Source: Massilia terrae | GTDB taxonomy: Bacteria; Pseudomonadota; Gammaproteobacteria; Burkholderiales; Burkholderiaceae_D | Reading direction: 5' to 3' | Length of the DNA: 64,000 nt | NCBI RefSeq assembly: GCF_024753145.1 | Contig: NZ_JANUGU010000001.1 | Coordinates: 1,116,001-1,180,000, forward strand | Part shown: positions 30,159-39,290 of the stretch, in pieces | Layout of the letters: every line of letters begins with the position of its first letter | How positions within the stretch are numbered: position 1 is the stretch's first letter | Position numbers and translations under genes: made by a program | The notes under the pieces: generated by a model | Databases searched by the model: none | The model's input: the letters and a program-made list of their open reading frames with translations, nothing else | What the model was told of the DNA's origin: nothing

Positions 30159-31859
30159 TTAGTCTGCAGCGTAGATATCGTTATCCTTGGTTTCCCGTAC
30201 GAACAACGCGCCGATCACGAAGGTGACGGCGGCGACGATGATCGGATACCACAGGCCATAGTAGATATTGCCGTTGAATGCCATCAGGGCGAACACGGTG
30301 GTCGGCAGCAGGCCGCCGAACCAGCCGTTACCGAGGTGGTAAGGCAGCGACATCGACGAATAGCGGATGCGGGTCGGGAACATCTCCACCAGCATGGCCG
30401 CGATCGGGCCGTACACCATGGTCACGTACAGCACCAGGATGAACAGCAACACGACCAGCATCGGCTTGTTGATCTGCTCCGGATCGGCCTTGGCCGGATA
30501 GCCGGCGGCCTTCAGCGCGCCACCGACGTCCTTGCCCAGGGCGGTCTGGTGGTCGGCCGAAGCCTTGTCGAAGTTCAGGTTATCCGGCGTCATCACAGCA
30601 TTGAACGACGGGAATACCTTGTCGCCGATCTTGATCGTCGCCACAGTGCCTGCCGGCGCGTCGATACGGTCATAGCTCACCGATGCCTTGGTCAGCATGG
30701 AGGTGGCGATATCGCACGAGGACGGGAACTTGGCGGTGCCGGTCACGTCGATCTGCAGGTGGCAGGATGCCGGATCGGCCACGACCACCACCGGCGAGTT
30801 CTTGATCGCGTTTTCCAGCTGCGGGTTACCGTAGTGGGTGATGGCCTTGAAGATCGGGATATAGGTCAGCGCGGCGATCAGGCAGCCGATCAGGATGATC
30901 CACTTGCGGCCGATGCGGTCCGACAGCGAGCCGAAGATGATGAAGAACGGCGTGGCCAGGGCCAGCGCGATGGCGACCAGGATGTTGGCGGTCGGGCCGT
31001 CGATCTTCAGCACCTGGGTCAGGTAGAGCAGGGCGTAGAACTGGCCGGTGTACCACACCACGGCCTGGCCCATCGTCAGGCCGACCAGGGCCAGGATCAC
31101 GATCTTGGCGTTCTTCCAGTGCAGGAAGGACTCGACCAGCGGCGCCTTCGAGGTCTTGCCTTCGGCCTTCATCTTTGCGAATGCCGGCGACTCGTTCATC
31201 TGCAGGCGGATCCACACCGAGATGCCAAGCAGCACCACCGACACCAGGAAGGGAATGCGCCAGCCCCACTCTTTGAAGGCATCTTCGCCGGTAGCGGTGC
31301 GCACGCCGAGGATCACCAGCAGCGACAGGAACAGGCCCAGGGTCGCGGTGGTCTGGATCCACGAGGTGAAGAAGCCGCGGCGGCCTTCCGGCGCGTGCTC
31401 GGCGACATAGGTCGCGGCGCCGCCGTACTCGCCACCCAGCGCCAGGCCCTGCAGGATGCGCAGGCTGACCAGCAGGATCGGCGCAGCCAGGCCGATCGAG
31501 GCGTGGCTGGGCAGGATGCCGACGCAGAAGGTCGACGCACCCATGATCAGGATGGTGATCAGGAAGGTGTACTTGCGGCCGATCAGGTCACCCAGGCGGC
31601 CGAACACCAGCGCGCCGAACGGACGCACGATGAAGCCGGCGGCGAACGCCAGCAGGGCCAGGATGAACTTGGTGGTCGGGTCGCCGATGAAGAACTGGGC
31701 GGCGATGATCGGGGCGATGGCGCCGTACAGGTAGAAGTCGTACCATTCGAAAATGGTGCCGAGGGAGGACGCAAAAATCACCTTGCGCTCTTCCTTGGTC
31801 AGGCCCGCGGCGGTCGGCATCGATTTGCCGCCGGCGGTCATGCCGGGTGTGATAGCCAT
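30159..31859 (-). CDS. MHS-family (metabolite:H+ symporter) MFS transporter with large periplasmic loop
   Basis: The protein has 566 residues and twelve predicted membrane segments. MHS hallmarks are clear: LGTIFEWYDFYLYG at the first segment, FGRLGDLIGRKYTF after the second, and RILQGLALGGEYGGAATYVAEHAP. Relatives import organic acids, osmolytes or sugars with protons. The protein is longer than the usual 430-450 residues because about 110 residues are inserted between segments nine and ten. This insert is probably periplasmic and holds two Cys (ADPASCHL and FPSSCDI). GGAGA precedes the ATG used here; an eight-codon upstream extension is less likely. Confidence 0.9.
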   Translation of the reverse strand: MAITPGMTAGGKSMPTAAGLTKEERKVIFASSLGTIFEWYDFYLYGAIAPIIAAQFFIGDPTTKFILALLAFAAGFIVRPFGALVFGRLGDLIGRKYTFLITILIMGASTFCVGILPSHASIGLAAPILLVSLRILQGLALGGEYGGAATYVAEHAPEGRRGFFTSWIQTTATLGLFLSLLVILGVRTATGEDAFKEWGWRIPFLVSVVLLGISVWIRLQMNESPAFAKMKAEGKTSKAPLVESFLHWKNAKIVILALVGLTMGQAVVWYTGQFYALLYLTQVLKIDGPTANILVAIALALATPFFIIFGSLSDRIGRKWIILIGCLIAALTYIPIFKAITHYGNPQLENAIKNSPVVVVADPASCHLQIDVTGTAKFPSSCDIATSMLTKASVSYDRIDAPAGTVATIKIGDKVFPSFNAVMTPDNLNFDKASADHQTALGKDVGGALKAAGYPAKADPEQINKPMLVVLLFILVLYVTMVYGPIAAMLVEMFPTRIRYSSMSLPYHLGNGWFGGLLPTTVFALMAFNGNIYYGLWYPIIVAAVTFVIGALFVRETKDNDIYAAD

Positions 31860-31933
31860 TGTTTGTCTCCGTATAGTAGTCAATCCGTAGGATTAGCCGA
31901 TCCTGCGTCAGCTAGGGCGGAGTGTGGGGCGTT

Positions 31934-31975
31934 AAACTTACGTCATGCTTTCGCCAAACTTACGCGAAGCTTACG
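31934..31975. promoter_or_regulatory. Three helically phased direct repeats upstream of the MHS gene
   Basis: AAACTTACG occurs at 31934-31942 and 31956-31964, and the variant AAGCTTACG at 31967-31975. Spacings are 22 and 11 bp, that is, the same face of the helix. They lie 75-116 bp upstream of the carrier start and look like an activator array. The rest of this 262-bp spacer shows nothing clear. Confidence 0.5.
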
Positions 31976-32121
31976 AACAATCGCCTGCGTGATCGTAGCG
32001 CCGAACGGTTGCCGGTTTTGCCAGGGAAGCATGCTATCCTGCTCAGCCTCGCCGCCGCGCTTAGCCGGGGGGCTGTGATATGTAAATGGCTCAGTTTTGG
32101 GCTCTGTGATACGAGAAAGAT

Positions 32122-32424
32122 ATGATCAAGCACATCGTCATGTGGAAGTTGAAGGACCATGCAGAAGGCGCCGACCGCGCCGCCAATGCGGCCGAGCTGA
32201 AGCGCCGGCTGGACGGCTGCGCCGGCATCGTGCCGGGCATGTTGAAGTTCGAAGTCGCGCTGGCGCAGCCGGGGCTGGAAGCGACCTATGACGCCGTCCT
32301 GTATTCCGAATTCGAGAGCAAGGAAGCGCTGGAAGCTTACGCCGCGCACCCCACCCACAAGGCGGTCATTCCCTTCATCGCCTCGGTGCGCGAAGGGCGC
32401 CAATGCATGGATTTCGAAGTCTGA
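32122..32424 (+). CDS. Dabb (stress-responsive alpha/beta barrel) domain protein
   Basis: The 100-residue protein is a single Dabb ferredoxin-like domain. It begins MIKHIVMWKLKD and has the conserved H in AAHPTHKAVIPFI. Family members dimerise into small barrels; a few act as cyclases or monooxygenase-like enzymes, but most have no known function. It lies 19 bp before an SDR gene on the same strand, so the pair is probably cotranscribed. GAGAAAG provides the ribosome binding site. Confidence 0.88.
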   Translation: MIKHIVMWKLKDHAEGADRAANAAELKRRLDGCAGIVPGMLKFEVALAQPGLEATYDAVLYSEFESKEALEAYAAHPTHKAVIPFIASVREGRQCMDFEV

Positions 32425-32443
32425 CCGGTAGCCCGGAGGCCGC

Positions 32444-33223
32444 ATGCGCACGACCCAGGAGCTGTTCTCTCTGAAGGGCAAGACCGCGATCGTCACCGGC
32501 GGTTCGCGCGGACTGGGCCTGCAAATGGCGCAGGCGCTTGGCGAGCAGGGCGCGCGGCTCGTGATTTCGGCGCGCAAGCAGGACGAACTCGACGAAGCCG
32601 TCGCGCATCTGCAGCAGCGCGGCATCGATGTGTCGGCAATTGCGGTCGACCTTGGGCATCAGGAGCAAGTGCAGCCCTTCGTGGACGAAGCGATGCGGCG
32701 GCTGGGGCAGGTCGATATCCTCGTCAACAACGCCGGCACCAGCTGGGGCGCCCCGGCGGAGGACTATCCGCTCGATGCCTGGGACAAGGTGATGGACCTC
32801 AATGTGCGCAGCATGTTCCTGCTGACGCAGGCGGTCGGCAAAGCGTCGATGATTCCTCGGCGCTTCGGGCGGGTCATCAACATTTCATCGATTGCGGGCC
32901 TGGCGGGCAATCCGCCGGGGACCATGCAGACGCTTGCCTATAACACCTCGAAAGGTGCGGTGGTCAACTTCACGCGCACCTTGGCTGGGGAGTGGGGCAG
33001 GTACTGCATCACCGTCAATTCAATCGCGCCGGGATTCTTTCCCTCGAAGATGACGAAGGGCGTGCTGTCGGCCATGGGCGACGAACTGGCCAGGGAAGCG
33101 CCGCTAGGCCGGCTTGGCGATGATGAAGACCTGAAAGGCGCGGTGGTGTTGTTCGCATCGGATGCGGGGAAGCACATCACGGGGCAGATCCTCGCGGTGG
33201 ACGGCGGCGTTTCCGCCGTCTGA
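32444..33223 (+). CDS. Short-chain dehydrogenase/reductase (SDR)
   Basis: The 259-residue classical SDR has the cofactor motif TGGSRGLG (18-25), NNAG, the catalytic Ser in NISSIAG, and Tyr166/Lys170 in YNTSKG. Asp/Arg-type residues after the second strand (SARKQDEL) favour NADP(H). It resembles gluconate 5-dehydrogenase-like and 3-oxoacyl-ACP reductase-like members, and the substrate is not determinable. It pairs with the Dabb gene. GGAGG lies at good spacing. Confidence 0.9.
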   Translation: MRTTQELFSLKGKTAIVTGGSRGLGLQMAQALGEQGARLVISARKQDELDEAVAHLQQRGIDVSAIAVDLGHQEQVQPFVDEAMRRLGQVDILVNNAGTSWGAPAEDYPLDAWDKVMDLNVRSMFLLTQAVGKASMIPRRFGRVINISSIAGLAGNPPGTMQTLAYNTSKGAVVNFTRTLAGEWGRYCITVNSIAPGFFPSKMTKGVLSAMGDELAREAPLGRLGDDEDLKGAVVLFASDAGKHITGQILAVDGGVSAV

Positions 33224-33261
33224 TCGGCCACGGCGCTCACTTTGCCCACTCAATTCAGCGC

Positions 33262-33367
33262 CGTCGTTCCCACGGAGGCGCGGACCCATGCCGAGTATGA
33301 CGGGCCTGCGGCATCGCTGTGCGGCTAAGGAAGTGATCCATGGGTCGCCGCCTCCGCGGGGACGACG
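33262..33367. repeat. REP-like inverted pair between convergent genes
   Basis: The left unit CGTCGTTCCCACGGAGGCG and the right unit GCCTCCGCGGGGACGACG are inverted, with CCCATG and CATGGG inner flanks. The pair separates the SDR and NRDE gene 3' ends. Confidence 0.75.
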
Positions 33368-33405
33368 ATCTTTGGAGTAAGGGAAATATTGATGCAGGCG
33401 GTCGC

Positions 33406-34170
33406 TCAGGCGTCGCACTCGTCGGCGCAAACCGGCTGCACCACGCGCTCACTCAGCGCCGGCGGCGCATCTGCAAACAACCTCACCACCGTCGACGTGC
33501 GCGTGCCGTAGCCAGGCGAGTTGATGCACACCGCAGACAGCATCCGCTCCATATCCAGCGGCACGCCGGTCTCCGGCAGGCGCATATCCGGCGCGCGCGT
33601 GGTATCGGCCAGCATTTCGAAATAGGCATCTTCCGGCGCACCCGAGCACAGCAGGCTCGCGAACTGCGCCTTGGTGCGCACCACCTTCGGCCAGGGATCG
33701 TTGAGCAATCCATTGGAGATGCCGTAGACGCCCGGCTCGAGCGGCTTGCCGTTGCGCGGGTCGTCGCCGGCCCGGTTGGAATACCAATACAAGGCTTCGC
33801 GGTCGCCGAGCACCAGGTTGAAGCCATTGAATTCACCGGCGCCTGGTGCGATGCGCTCGAGGTACGCCGGCGCCGACAAGGTCCCGGTCAAAAAGTCCGC
33901 AACCAGCACACCACGCGTCGGCGCATCCGCGCGCCTTTCATTGGGTCCGCGAATATTGGTGAGCGCCGCGAACTTCGGTCCGTTCGGTCCGTCTAACGTG
34001 ACGCCCATCCAGCTGCCGCCGCCTTTCAGGTCGCGGCCTGCGATGACGTTCGGGTGTTCGGGCCACGGACCGGCAGGGGTCGCGGGGCGGTCGTAATATT
34101 CATCACGGTTCGCGGCGGCGATGACGGGTACACCCGGGATCACGCGCCAGGCAAAGACAATCAGGCACAT
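33406..34170 (-). CDS. NRDE-family protein (TANGO2-like)
   Basis: The 254-residue protein starts MCLIVFAW and has the family-naming motif AANRDEYYDRP, then GGGSWMGV, FAALTNIR, and SNGLLNDPWPKV. The N-terminal Cys2 suggests an Ntn-hydrolase-like fold. Eukaryotic TANGO2/HRG-9 relatives have been linked to heme trafficking; the bacterial role is unsettled. The start overlaps the end of the DUF4936 gene by ten bases, giving an operon ygfZ-DUF4936-NRDE. The C-terminus is Cys-rich (VCADECDA). Confidence 0.9.
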   Translation of the reverse strand: MCLIVFAWRVIPGVPVIAAANRDEYYDRPATPAGPWPEHPNVIAGRDLKGGGSWMGVTLDGPNGPKFAALTNIRGPNERRADAPTRGVLVADFLTGTLSAPAYLERIAPGAGEFNGFNLVLGDREALYWYSNRAGDDPRNGKPLEPGVYGISNGLLNDPWPKVVRTKAQFASLLCSGAPEDAYFEMLADTTRAPDMRLPETGVPLDMERMLSAVCINSPGYGTRTSTVVRLFADAPPALSERVVQPVCADECDA

Positions 34171-34451
34171 GTTGTTAGATCCATGAATACTTCCGCGTGG
34201 CGTGGGCCTGCAATCAGGTCCGCCAGCCCGGCCTCGCGCTCGGCATGGGCCAGCGCTTCGGCAAAGCTGTCGCTCACCGCGGGATAGACTTCCATCCAGG
34301 TCTGCACGCCATCACGGGCGTCGGGGCGGCGTTTCAGCTGCGGCGCCACCGCGTGCGACACTGCGAGCCCCGCCTGCATGGCGCGCACCAGCGCTTCGAG
34401 CCGCGCTGCGTGCGCCACCGGCACCTTGTAATAGACGTACAGGTCGGTCAT
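34161..34451 (-). CDS. DUF4936-family small protein
   Basis: The 96-residue protein MTDLYVYYKVP... looks like a ferredoxin-like alpha/beta fold, with TWMEVYPAVSDSFAEALA in the second half. I place it in DUF4936, which typically sits beside ygfZ in betaproteobacteria. No function is known. It starts three bases after the ygfZ stop and overlaps the NRDE gene, which indicates tight coupling. Confidence 0.8.
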   Translation of the reverse strand: MTDLYVYYKVPVAHAARLEALVRAMQAGLAVSHAVAPQLKRRPDARDGVQTWMEVYPAVSDSFAEALAHAEREAGLADLIAGPRHAEVFMDLTTCA

Positions 34452-34454
34452 TGC

Positions 34455-35513
34455 TCAGACGTCGAGCGCATCGAGCGCATACGGCATCGGCAGGAATTGC
34501 AGCCTGGCGCCGGTGGCGGAGCCGAGATGCACTTCCTCGTCCAGCGAGGCCAGCTTCATCTCGACCAGCGCATCGGCCCCGCCCGCGCCATTGACGGCGG
34601 CGTTGACGATCATGCCGCATGGCTGCTCGGGATCGGCCGCGGAAAACACTTCCTGCCCGGCGAGGGCGGCAGCGTTGTCGATGGTGGCCAAGGCCGTGCG
34701 GCGTTTCAGCTTGCCCAGGTACTGGCTGCGCGCGACGATTTCCTGTCCCGGGTAGCAGCCCTTCTTGAAATTCACACCGCCGATCAGCTCGAGGTTGACC
34801 ATTTGCGGCACGAATTGTTCGAGCGTCCTGGCAGTGACTTGCGGCACGCCGGCGTGCACCGACGACAGATACCAGGCCTGGTTGCCGCCGAACGCCAGCG
34901 ATTCGCGCAGCGAGGGCAGGGCGGCCGACGCCTTCGCGGCCGAGGTCAGCCAGAGGAAGCGCGGCGCGCCGAAGGCATCCGCCAGCCGGATCACGGTCCC
35001 GGCTTCCGAGCGCGCAACCTGGTAGGGCGCTGCGGGCAGGTCGGGCACATGCTGGCGCAGCGCGGCTTCGCTCTTGGCGCCGCCGATGCCGAGCAAGGCT
35101 TCGTTTGCCGGCGCCCCGGTCGCGTCATTCAGTTTTGCCTTGGCCCGCAGTACATACATGGTCAGCCGCTTCTGCAGCTGCGCCTGCAGTTCGCGTGGCA
35201 GTTGCAGGTAGATGGCATCCTGATCGCGCCACATCAGGAAGGTGCCGAGCAGGCGCCCCTTCGGCGTGCAATAGCCGGCCAGCCGCGCCTCGCCGGTGCC
35301 GAGGTGCTCGACATCGTTGGTCAGCTGGCCGTGCAGGAAGCTGGCGGCGTCATCGCCGGTGACCGCGATCAGCCCGAGGTCGGTGACGGGGGCGACGAAG
35401 CCGGCGGCGAGTTCGGAAGTGGTCAGGGCCTTGCCGAAGTCCTCGACCTGCGATGCCTCGTCAATATGGAAGCGGGCGCCATGCGAAGCTAGGTAATCTG
35501 TCCAGTTACTCAT
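34455..35513 (-). CDS. ygfZ: Folate-binding Fe-S cluster repair/tRNA-modification factor YgfZ
   Basis: The 352-residue protein has the GcvT-like fold. The diagnostic motif KGCYPGQEIVAR holds the redox-reactive Cys, and FLHGQLTNDVEHL lies near the N-terminus. YgfZ binds tetrahydrofolate and supports maintenance of certain Fe-S enzymes, including MiaB-dependent tRNA thiolation. It heads an operon with the DUF4936 and NRDE genes and is divergent from mltG across 100 bp. Confidence 0.94.
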   Translation of the reverse strand: MSNWTDYLASHGARFHIDEASQVEDFGKALTTSELAAGFVAPVTDLGLIAVTGDDAASFLHGQLTNDVEHLGTGEARLAGYCTPKGRLLGTFLMWRDQDAIYLQLPRELQAQLQKRLTMYVLRAKAKLNDATGAPANEALLGIGGAKSEAALRQHVPDLPAAPYQVARSEAGTVIRLADAFGAPRFLWLTSAAKASAALPSLRESLAFGGNQAWYLSSVHAGVPQVTARTLEQFVPQMVNLELIGGVNFKKGCYPGQEIVARSQYLGKLKRRTALATIDNAAALAGQEVFSAADPEQPCGMIVNAAVNGAGGADALVEMKLASLDEEVHLGSATGARLQFLPMPYALDALDV

Positions 35514-35613
35514 ATACTCGAATTTTTTTGCGTTTAGGCTTTATCATTACGGCCTCATTATAGAGTTGTCGAGAATTTCGCGCCGAGGATGGCGCAATAC
35601 CCCTATATACGGA

Positions 35614-36612
35614 ATGGCTCTGATTAAGAAACTTGTGGTGACCGTGGTGGTCGCGTCGGTAGCAGTGGTCGGCGGCTTCGCCTGGTGGGCGCGCACGCCG
35701 ATTACGACCGCCGAGCCGGTGATCGAATTCGCAGTGGCCCCGGGCACCGGCGTGGCTGGTGCGGCGCAGCAGATCGTCAAGGCCGGGGTGCCGGTGAATC
35801 CTTTCCTGTTCGCGATGCTGGCACGGATCTCGGGCAAGGCTTCCCGCATCAAGGCCGGCAGCTACGAGCTCAAGCCCAACACCACGCCGCGCGGCCTGCT
35901 CACGCAACTGGTGCGCGGCGAGTTCGCGCAGGAAGCGGTGACGATCATCGAAGGCTGGACCTTCCACCAGATGCGCCAGGCAATGGCCTCCGCGCCCAAT
36001 CTGAAGCACGAGACGGCGCAGATGACGGACAAGGACATCCTCGCGACGATCGCGCCGGACTTCAAGTCGCCGGAAGGCTTGTTCTTCCCCGACACCTACC
36101 TGTTCGCCAAGAATTCCAGCGACATGGCCATCTTCAAGCGCGCCCACGAGGCGATGATGGAGCGCCTGAAGGCCGCGTGGGAGAAGCGTGACCCGAACCT
36201 GCCGTACGCGAACCCGTACGAGGCCCTGATCATGGCTTCGATCGTGGAAAAGGAGACGGGCCAGAAGTCCGAGCGACCGATGATCGCCGGCGTGTTCGTC
36301 AACCGCCTGCGCACCGGCATGCTGCTGCAGACCGATCCGACCGTGATCTACGGCATGGGCGACAAATACGAGGGCAAGATCCGCAAGAAGGACCTGGAAA
36401 CCGACACGCCGTACAACACGTATATGCGCGCGGGCCTGCCGCCGACGCCGATCGCGCTGCCCGGCGTGCAGTCGCTGCAAGCCGCGCTGGCGCCGGCCAG
36501 GACCGAAGCGCTGTACTTCGTCTCGCGTGGCGACGGCACCAGCAAGTTCTCCGAAAACCTGACGGACCACAACAAGGCCGTCAATAAATTCCAGAAGCAG
36601 GCGGGCAAATGA
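35614..36612 (+). CDS. mltG: Endolytic murein transglycosylase MltG
   Basis: The 332-residue protein has an N-terminal membrane anchor (about 4-24) and a YceG domain. The catalytic Glu212 lies in [11 protein letters not shown], followed by [20 protein letters not shown] and [11 protein letters not shown]. MltG cuts nascent peptidoglycan at the inner membrane, setting glycan strand length. The frame stays open to a TTG at 35566, but the ATG before the anchor gives the usual length. It overlaps tmk by ATGA and opens the conserved mltG-tmk-holB-pilZ-tatD run. Confidence 0.94.
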   Translation: MALIKKLVVTVVVASVAVVGGFAWWARTPITTAEPVIEFAVAPGTGVAGAAQQIVKAGVPVNPFLFAMLARISGKASRIKAGSYELKPNTTPRGLLTQLVRGEFAQEAVTIIEGWTFHQMRQAMASAPNLKHETAQMTDKDILATIAPDFKSPEGLFFPDTYLFAKNSSDMAIFKRAHEAMMERLKAAWEKRDPNLPYANPYEALIMASIVEKETGQKSERPMIAGVFVNRLRTGMLLQTDPTVIYGMGDKYEGKIRKKDLETDTPYNTYMRAGLPPTPIALPGVQSLQAALAPARTEALYFVSRGDGTSKFSENLTDHNKAVNKFQKQAGK

Positions 36613-37238
36613 CGCAAGAGAATTCGGCGCTGCCGGGCAAGTTCATCAGCTTCGAAGGCATCGACGGCGCCGGCAAGTCCACCCACATCGGCTTCGTCAC
36701 GGAATGGCTGGCATCGCGCGGCAAGACCGTCGTATCTTCACGCGAGCCGGGCGGGACCGCACTGGGCGAGAAACTGCGCGCCCTGCTGCTGCACGAGAAG
36801 ATGCATGTCGAGACCGAAGCCCTGCTGATGTTCGCCAGCCGCCGCGAGCACCTGGCCCAGGTCATCGAGCCGGCGATCGCGCGCGGCGACTGGGTGCTGT
36901 CCGACCGCTTCACCGATGCCAGCTTCGCCTACCAGTCCGCGGCCGGCGGCATGGACCGCGCGAAGATCATGGCGCTGGCGCAGTGGGTCCATCCGCACCG
37001 CTGGCCCGACATGACTTTGTTGTTTGATGTCCCGCTGGAAGTCGCACGCGAGCGCCTGGACGCGGAACGCACCCTGGACAAGTTTGAGCAGGAAAAGGCC
37101 GACTTCTTCGCGCGCTGCCGCAGCGAATACCTGCGCCTGGCCGCCGAGTTCCCGGATCGCATCGTCGTGATCGACTCGACCCGCAGCATCGATGAAACCC
37201 GCGCCACCATCGCCGCCGCGCTGGGGAGGCTGCTGTGA
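36609..37238 (+). CDS. tmk: Thymidylate kinase
   Basis: The 209-residue protein has the P-loop GIDGAGKST (17-25), the DR(Y/F) motif [12 protein letters not shown], and a lid region with [20 protein letters not shown]. It phosphorylates dTMP to dTDP for DNA synthesis. Four-base overlaps with mltG (ATGA) and holB (GTGA) show translational coupling within the operon. Confidence 0.97.
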   Translation: MTQENSALPGKFISFEGIDGAGKSTHIGFVTEWLASRGKTVVSSREPGGTALGEKLRALLLHEKMHVETEALLMFASRREHLAQVIEPAIARGDWVLSDRFTDASFAYQSAAGGMDRAKIMALAQWVHPHRWPDMTLLFDVPLEVARERLDAERTLDKFEQEKADFFARCRSEYLRLAAEFPDRIVVIDSTRSIDETRATIAAALGRLL

Positions 37239-38257
37239 TCTACCCGTGGCAGCAAGGCGCCTGGGAGCAACTGCAGCAGATGCGCGGGCGCTTGCCGCAC
37301 GCGCTGCTGTTCCACGGCGCCGCCGGCACCGGCAAGACCGATTTCATCGAAGAATTTGCCCAGTCCCTGCTGTGCGAGAACGTCAAGGCCGATGGCCATG
37401 CCTGCGGCGAATGCGCTTCCTGCGGCTGGTTCTTGCAGGGCAATCACCCGGACTATCGCCGGGTCCGCCCCGAAGCGCTGGAAGACGAGGCGCCGCCGGC
37501 CGAAGGCGAGGACGCGGGCGAGGACAAGAAGGCCAAGTCGACCAAGACCGCGTCCAAAGAGATCAAGATCGAGCAGATCCGCGCGCTGGCCGACTTCATG
37601 AACATCTCGACGCACCGGCAGGGCCTGCGGGTGGTCGTGCTGTACCCGGCCGAAGCCTTGAACATGCCGTCTTCCAACGCGCTGCTGAAGACGCTGGAAG
37701 AGCCGCCGCCTGGCACCGTGTTCCTGCTGGCATCCAACAGCCTGGACCGCCTGCTGCCGACCATTCTTTCGCGCTGCCGCAAATTCGCCCTGCCGATGCC
37801 GGGTCATGATGAGGCGCTGGCGTGGCTGCAGGCGCAGGGCGTGCAGGATGCCGACGGCTGGCTGCGCGAGCAGGGCGGCGCGCCCTTGCTGGCGCTGGCC
37901 CAGGCCGAAAGCGGCAACCGCGAGGAGCTCGATGGGCTGTTGCAGTTCCTGGCCCGGCCGGGCGCCGATGCCGCGCTGCGGGCCGCCGACAAGCTGTCCA
38001 AGGCGCCGCTGGCTTCCCTGGTCGCCTGGGAACAGCGCTGGCTGTACGACGTGCTTTCGTGCAAATTGTCGGGCCGGGTGCGCTACTACCCGCGCTACCA
38101 GAAGGAACTGGCCGCGCTGGCAGCGAACGTGCACACGGCCAAGCTCTTGAAGGCAATGAAGGGTGCGAACGAGCGCCGGGCTGTTGCGGAGCACCCCTTG
38201 TCGCCAAAATTATTTGTCGAAGACATGTTGCTTGAGTACACTGCGTGCTGTACTTGA
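37235..38257 (+). CDS. holB: DNA polymerase III delta' subunit
   Basis: The 340-residue AAA+ clamp-loader protein has the P-loop-like GAAGTGKT (28-35). The zinc-binding cysteines Cys47, Cys57, Cys60 and Cys63 lie in [19 protein letters not shown], and there is an SRC motif (LSRCRKF). It works with HolA and DnaX to load the beta clamp. An acidic and Lys-rich insert near 85-105 ([17 protein letters not shown]) lengthens the loop before the KIEQIRAL helix. The start is GTG, overlapping the tmk stop. Confidence 0.95.
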   Translation: MIYPWQQGAWEQLQQMRGRLPHALLFHGAAGTGKTDFIEEFAQSLLCENVKADGHACGECASCGWFLQGNHPDYRRVRPEALEDEAPPAEGEDAGEDKKAKSTKTASKEIKIEQIRALADFMNISTHRQGLRVVVLYPAEALNMPSSNALLKTLEEPPPGTVFLLASNSLDRLLPTILSRCRKFALPMPGHDEALAWLQAQGVQDADGWLREQGGAPLLALAQAESGNREELDGLLQFLARPGADAALRAADKLSKAPLASLVAWEQRWLYDVLSCKLSGRVRYYPRYQKELAALAANVHTAKLLKAMKGANERRAVAEHPLSPKLFVEDMLLEYTACCT

Positions 38258-38267
38258 AAGGAGTCCA

Positions 38268-38645
38268 ATGAGCGGCACCCCGAACGACACCAGCGCGACG
38301 CAGCTTCCGCGGCCGTCGGTCCTGTCGCTTGCGATCAAGGAAAAGGCGGCGCTGTATGCGGCGTACATGCCATTCTTGAAGAACGGCGGCATTTTTGTTC
38401 CGACCTCCAAACCCTACAAGATCGGCGACGAGATCTACCTGATCCTGACGCTGATGGACGACCCGACCAAATTCCCGATCGCCGGCAAGGTCGCCTGGAT
38501 CACGCCGGCCGGCGCGAACAACAACAAGGCGCAAGGCGTCGGCGTGCATTTTCCGGCGGACGAAGCCGGGCAGCGCGTGCGCCTGCGCATCGAAGAAATC
38601 CTCGGCGCGGCCCTGCGTTCGTCGCGCGCTACACACACCCTCTAG
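38268..38645 (+). CDS. pilZ: Type IV pilus PilZ-domain protein
   Basis: The 125-residue protein contains NGGIFVPTSKPYKIGDEIYL and FPIAGKVAWITP, characteristic of PilZ proper. It lacks the RxxxR motif of c-di-GMP receptors, so it probably does not bind that messenger and instead supports type IV pilus assembly through PilB/FimX-like partners. Its place directly after holB is the usual one. AAGGAG lies at good spacing before MSGTPND; the longer open frame upstream overlaps holB and is not used. Confidence 0.92.
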   Translation: MSGTPNDTSATQLPRPSVLSLAIKEKAALYAAYMPFLKNGGIFVPTSKPYKIGDEIYLILTLMDDPTKFPIAGKVAWITPAGANNNKAQGVGVHFPADEAGQRVRLRIEEILGAALRSSRATHTL

Positions 38646-38655
38646 TTTCCGTTTT

Positions 38656-39174
38656 ATGCCGTCCTACGTTCACCGCATTGCCCGCATCGAAGATCTTGCC
38701 GTCATCGTCGACATCTACAACTCCACCATCGCTTCGCGCGAAGTGACGGCGGATACGGAGCCGGTCACGGTGCAGTCGCGCGAGGACTGGTTCGCGGACC
38801 ATACGCCGGAGCGGCGGCCGCTGTGGGTGATCCACGCGGCGGATGATGCGGCGGCGCAGCCGGAAATCGTGGGTTGGCTGTCGTATTCGAACTTCTACGG
38901 GCGGCCGGCGTATTCTGGCACCGCAGAGCTGTCGATCTATGTCGACGAGAAATGGCGCGGCAAGGGCGTGGGGCGGTATTGCCTGGAACAGGCGATCGCG
39001 TTCGCGCCGCAGGTGAAGGTGCATACCTTGTTGGGCTTCATTTTCGGGCACAACAAGCCGAGCCTGGAGCTGTTCCGCAAGTTCGGCTTCGAGACCTGGG
39101 CGCACTTTCCCCGGGTGGCCAATCTCGATGGCATCGAGCGCGATCTCGACATTCTCGGCAAGCGCGTCGCCTGA
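38656..39174 (+). CDS. GNAT N-acetyltransferase, phosphinothricin-acetyltransferase-like
   Basis: The 172-residue protein begins with IARIEDLAVIVDIYNSTIAS, the opening of the PAT/MnaT subgroup. It has the acetyl-CoA loop WRGKGVGRYCLEQAI and the closing NKPSLELFRKFGFETW. It should acetylate the amino group of a small molecule such as methionine sulfone or sulfoximine, or phosphinothricin-like compounds; the true substrate is unknown. It sits between pilZ and tatD, where the conserved operon normally has no gene, and is followed by a REP element. Confidence 0.88.
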   Translation: MPSYVHRIARIEDLAVIVDIYNSTIASREVTADTEPVTVQSREDWFADHTPERRPLWVIHAADDAAAQPEIVGWLSYSNFYGRPAYSGTAELSIYVDEKWRGKGVGRYCLEQAIAFAPQVKVHTLLGFIFGHNKPSLELFRKFGFETWAHFPRVANLDGIERDLDILGKRVA

Positions 39175-39203
39175 GCGACCGCGAGCATTAAAGGTATGGA
39201 GAA

Positions 39204-39228
39204 CGTCGTTCCCGCGCAGGCGGGAACC
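39204..39228. repeat. REP-like palindrome, single copy
   Basis: CGTCGTTCCCGCGCAGGCGGGAACC-type unit between the acetyltransferase gene and tatD. This copy is close to the window consensus. Confidence 0.65.
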
Positions 39229-39290
39229 AGGTTCTCTTTTTGCGCGGGTGCCTTTTGGCACGCGTTCGTCGCGCAACGTACAATATCGGG

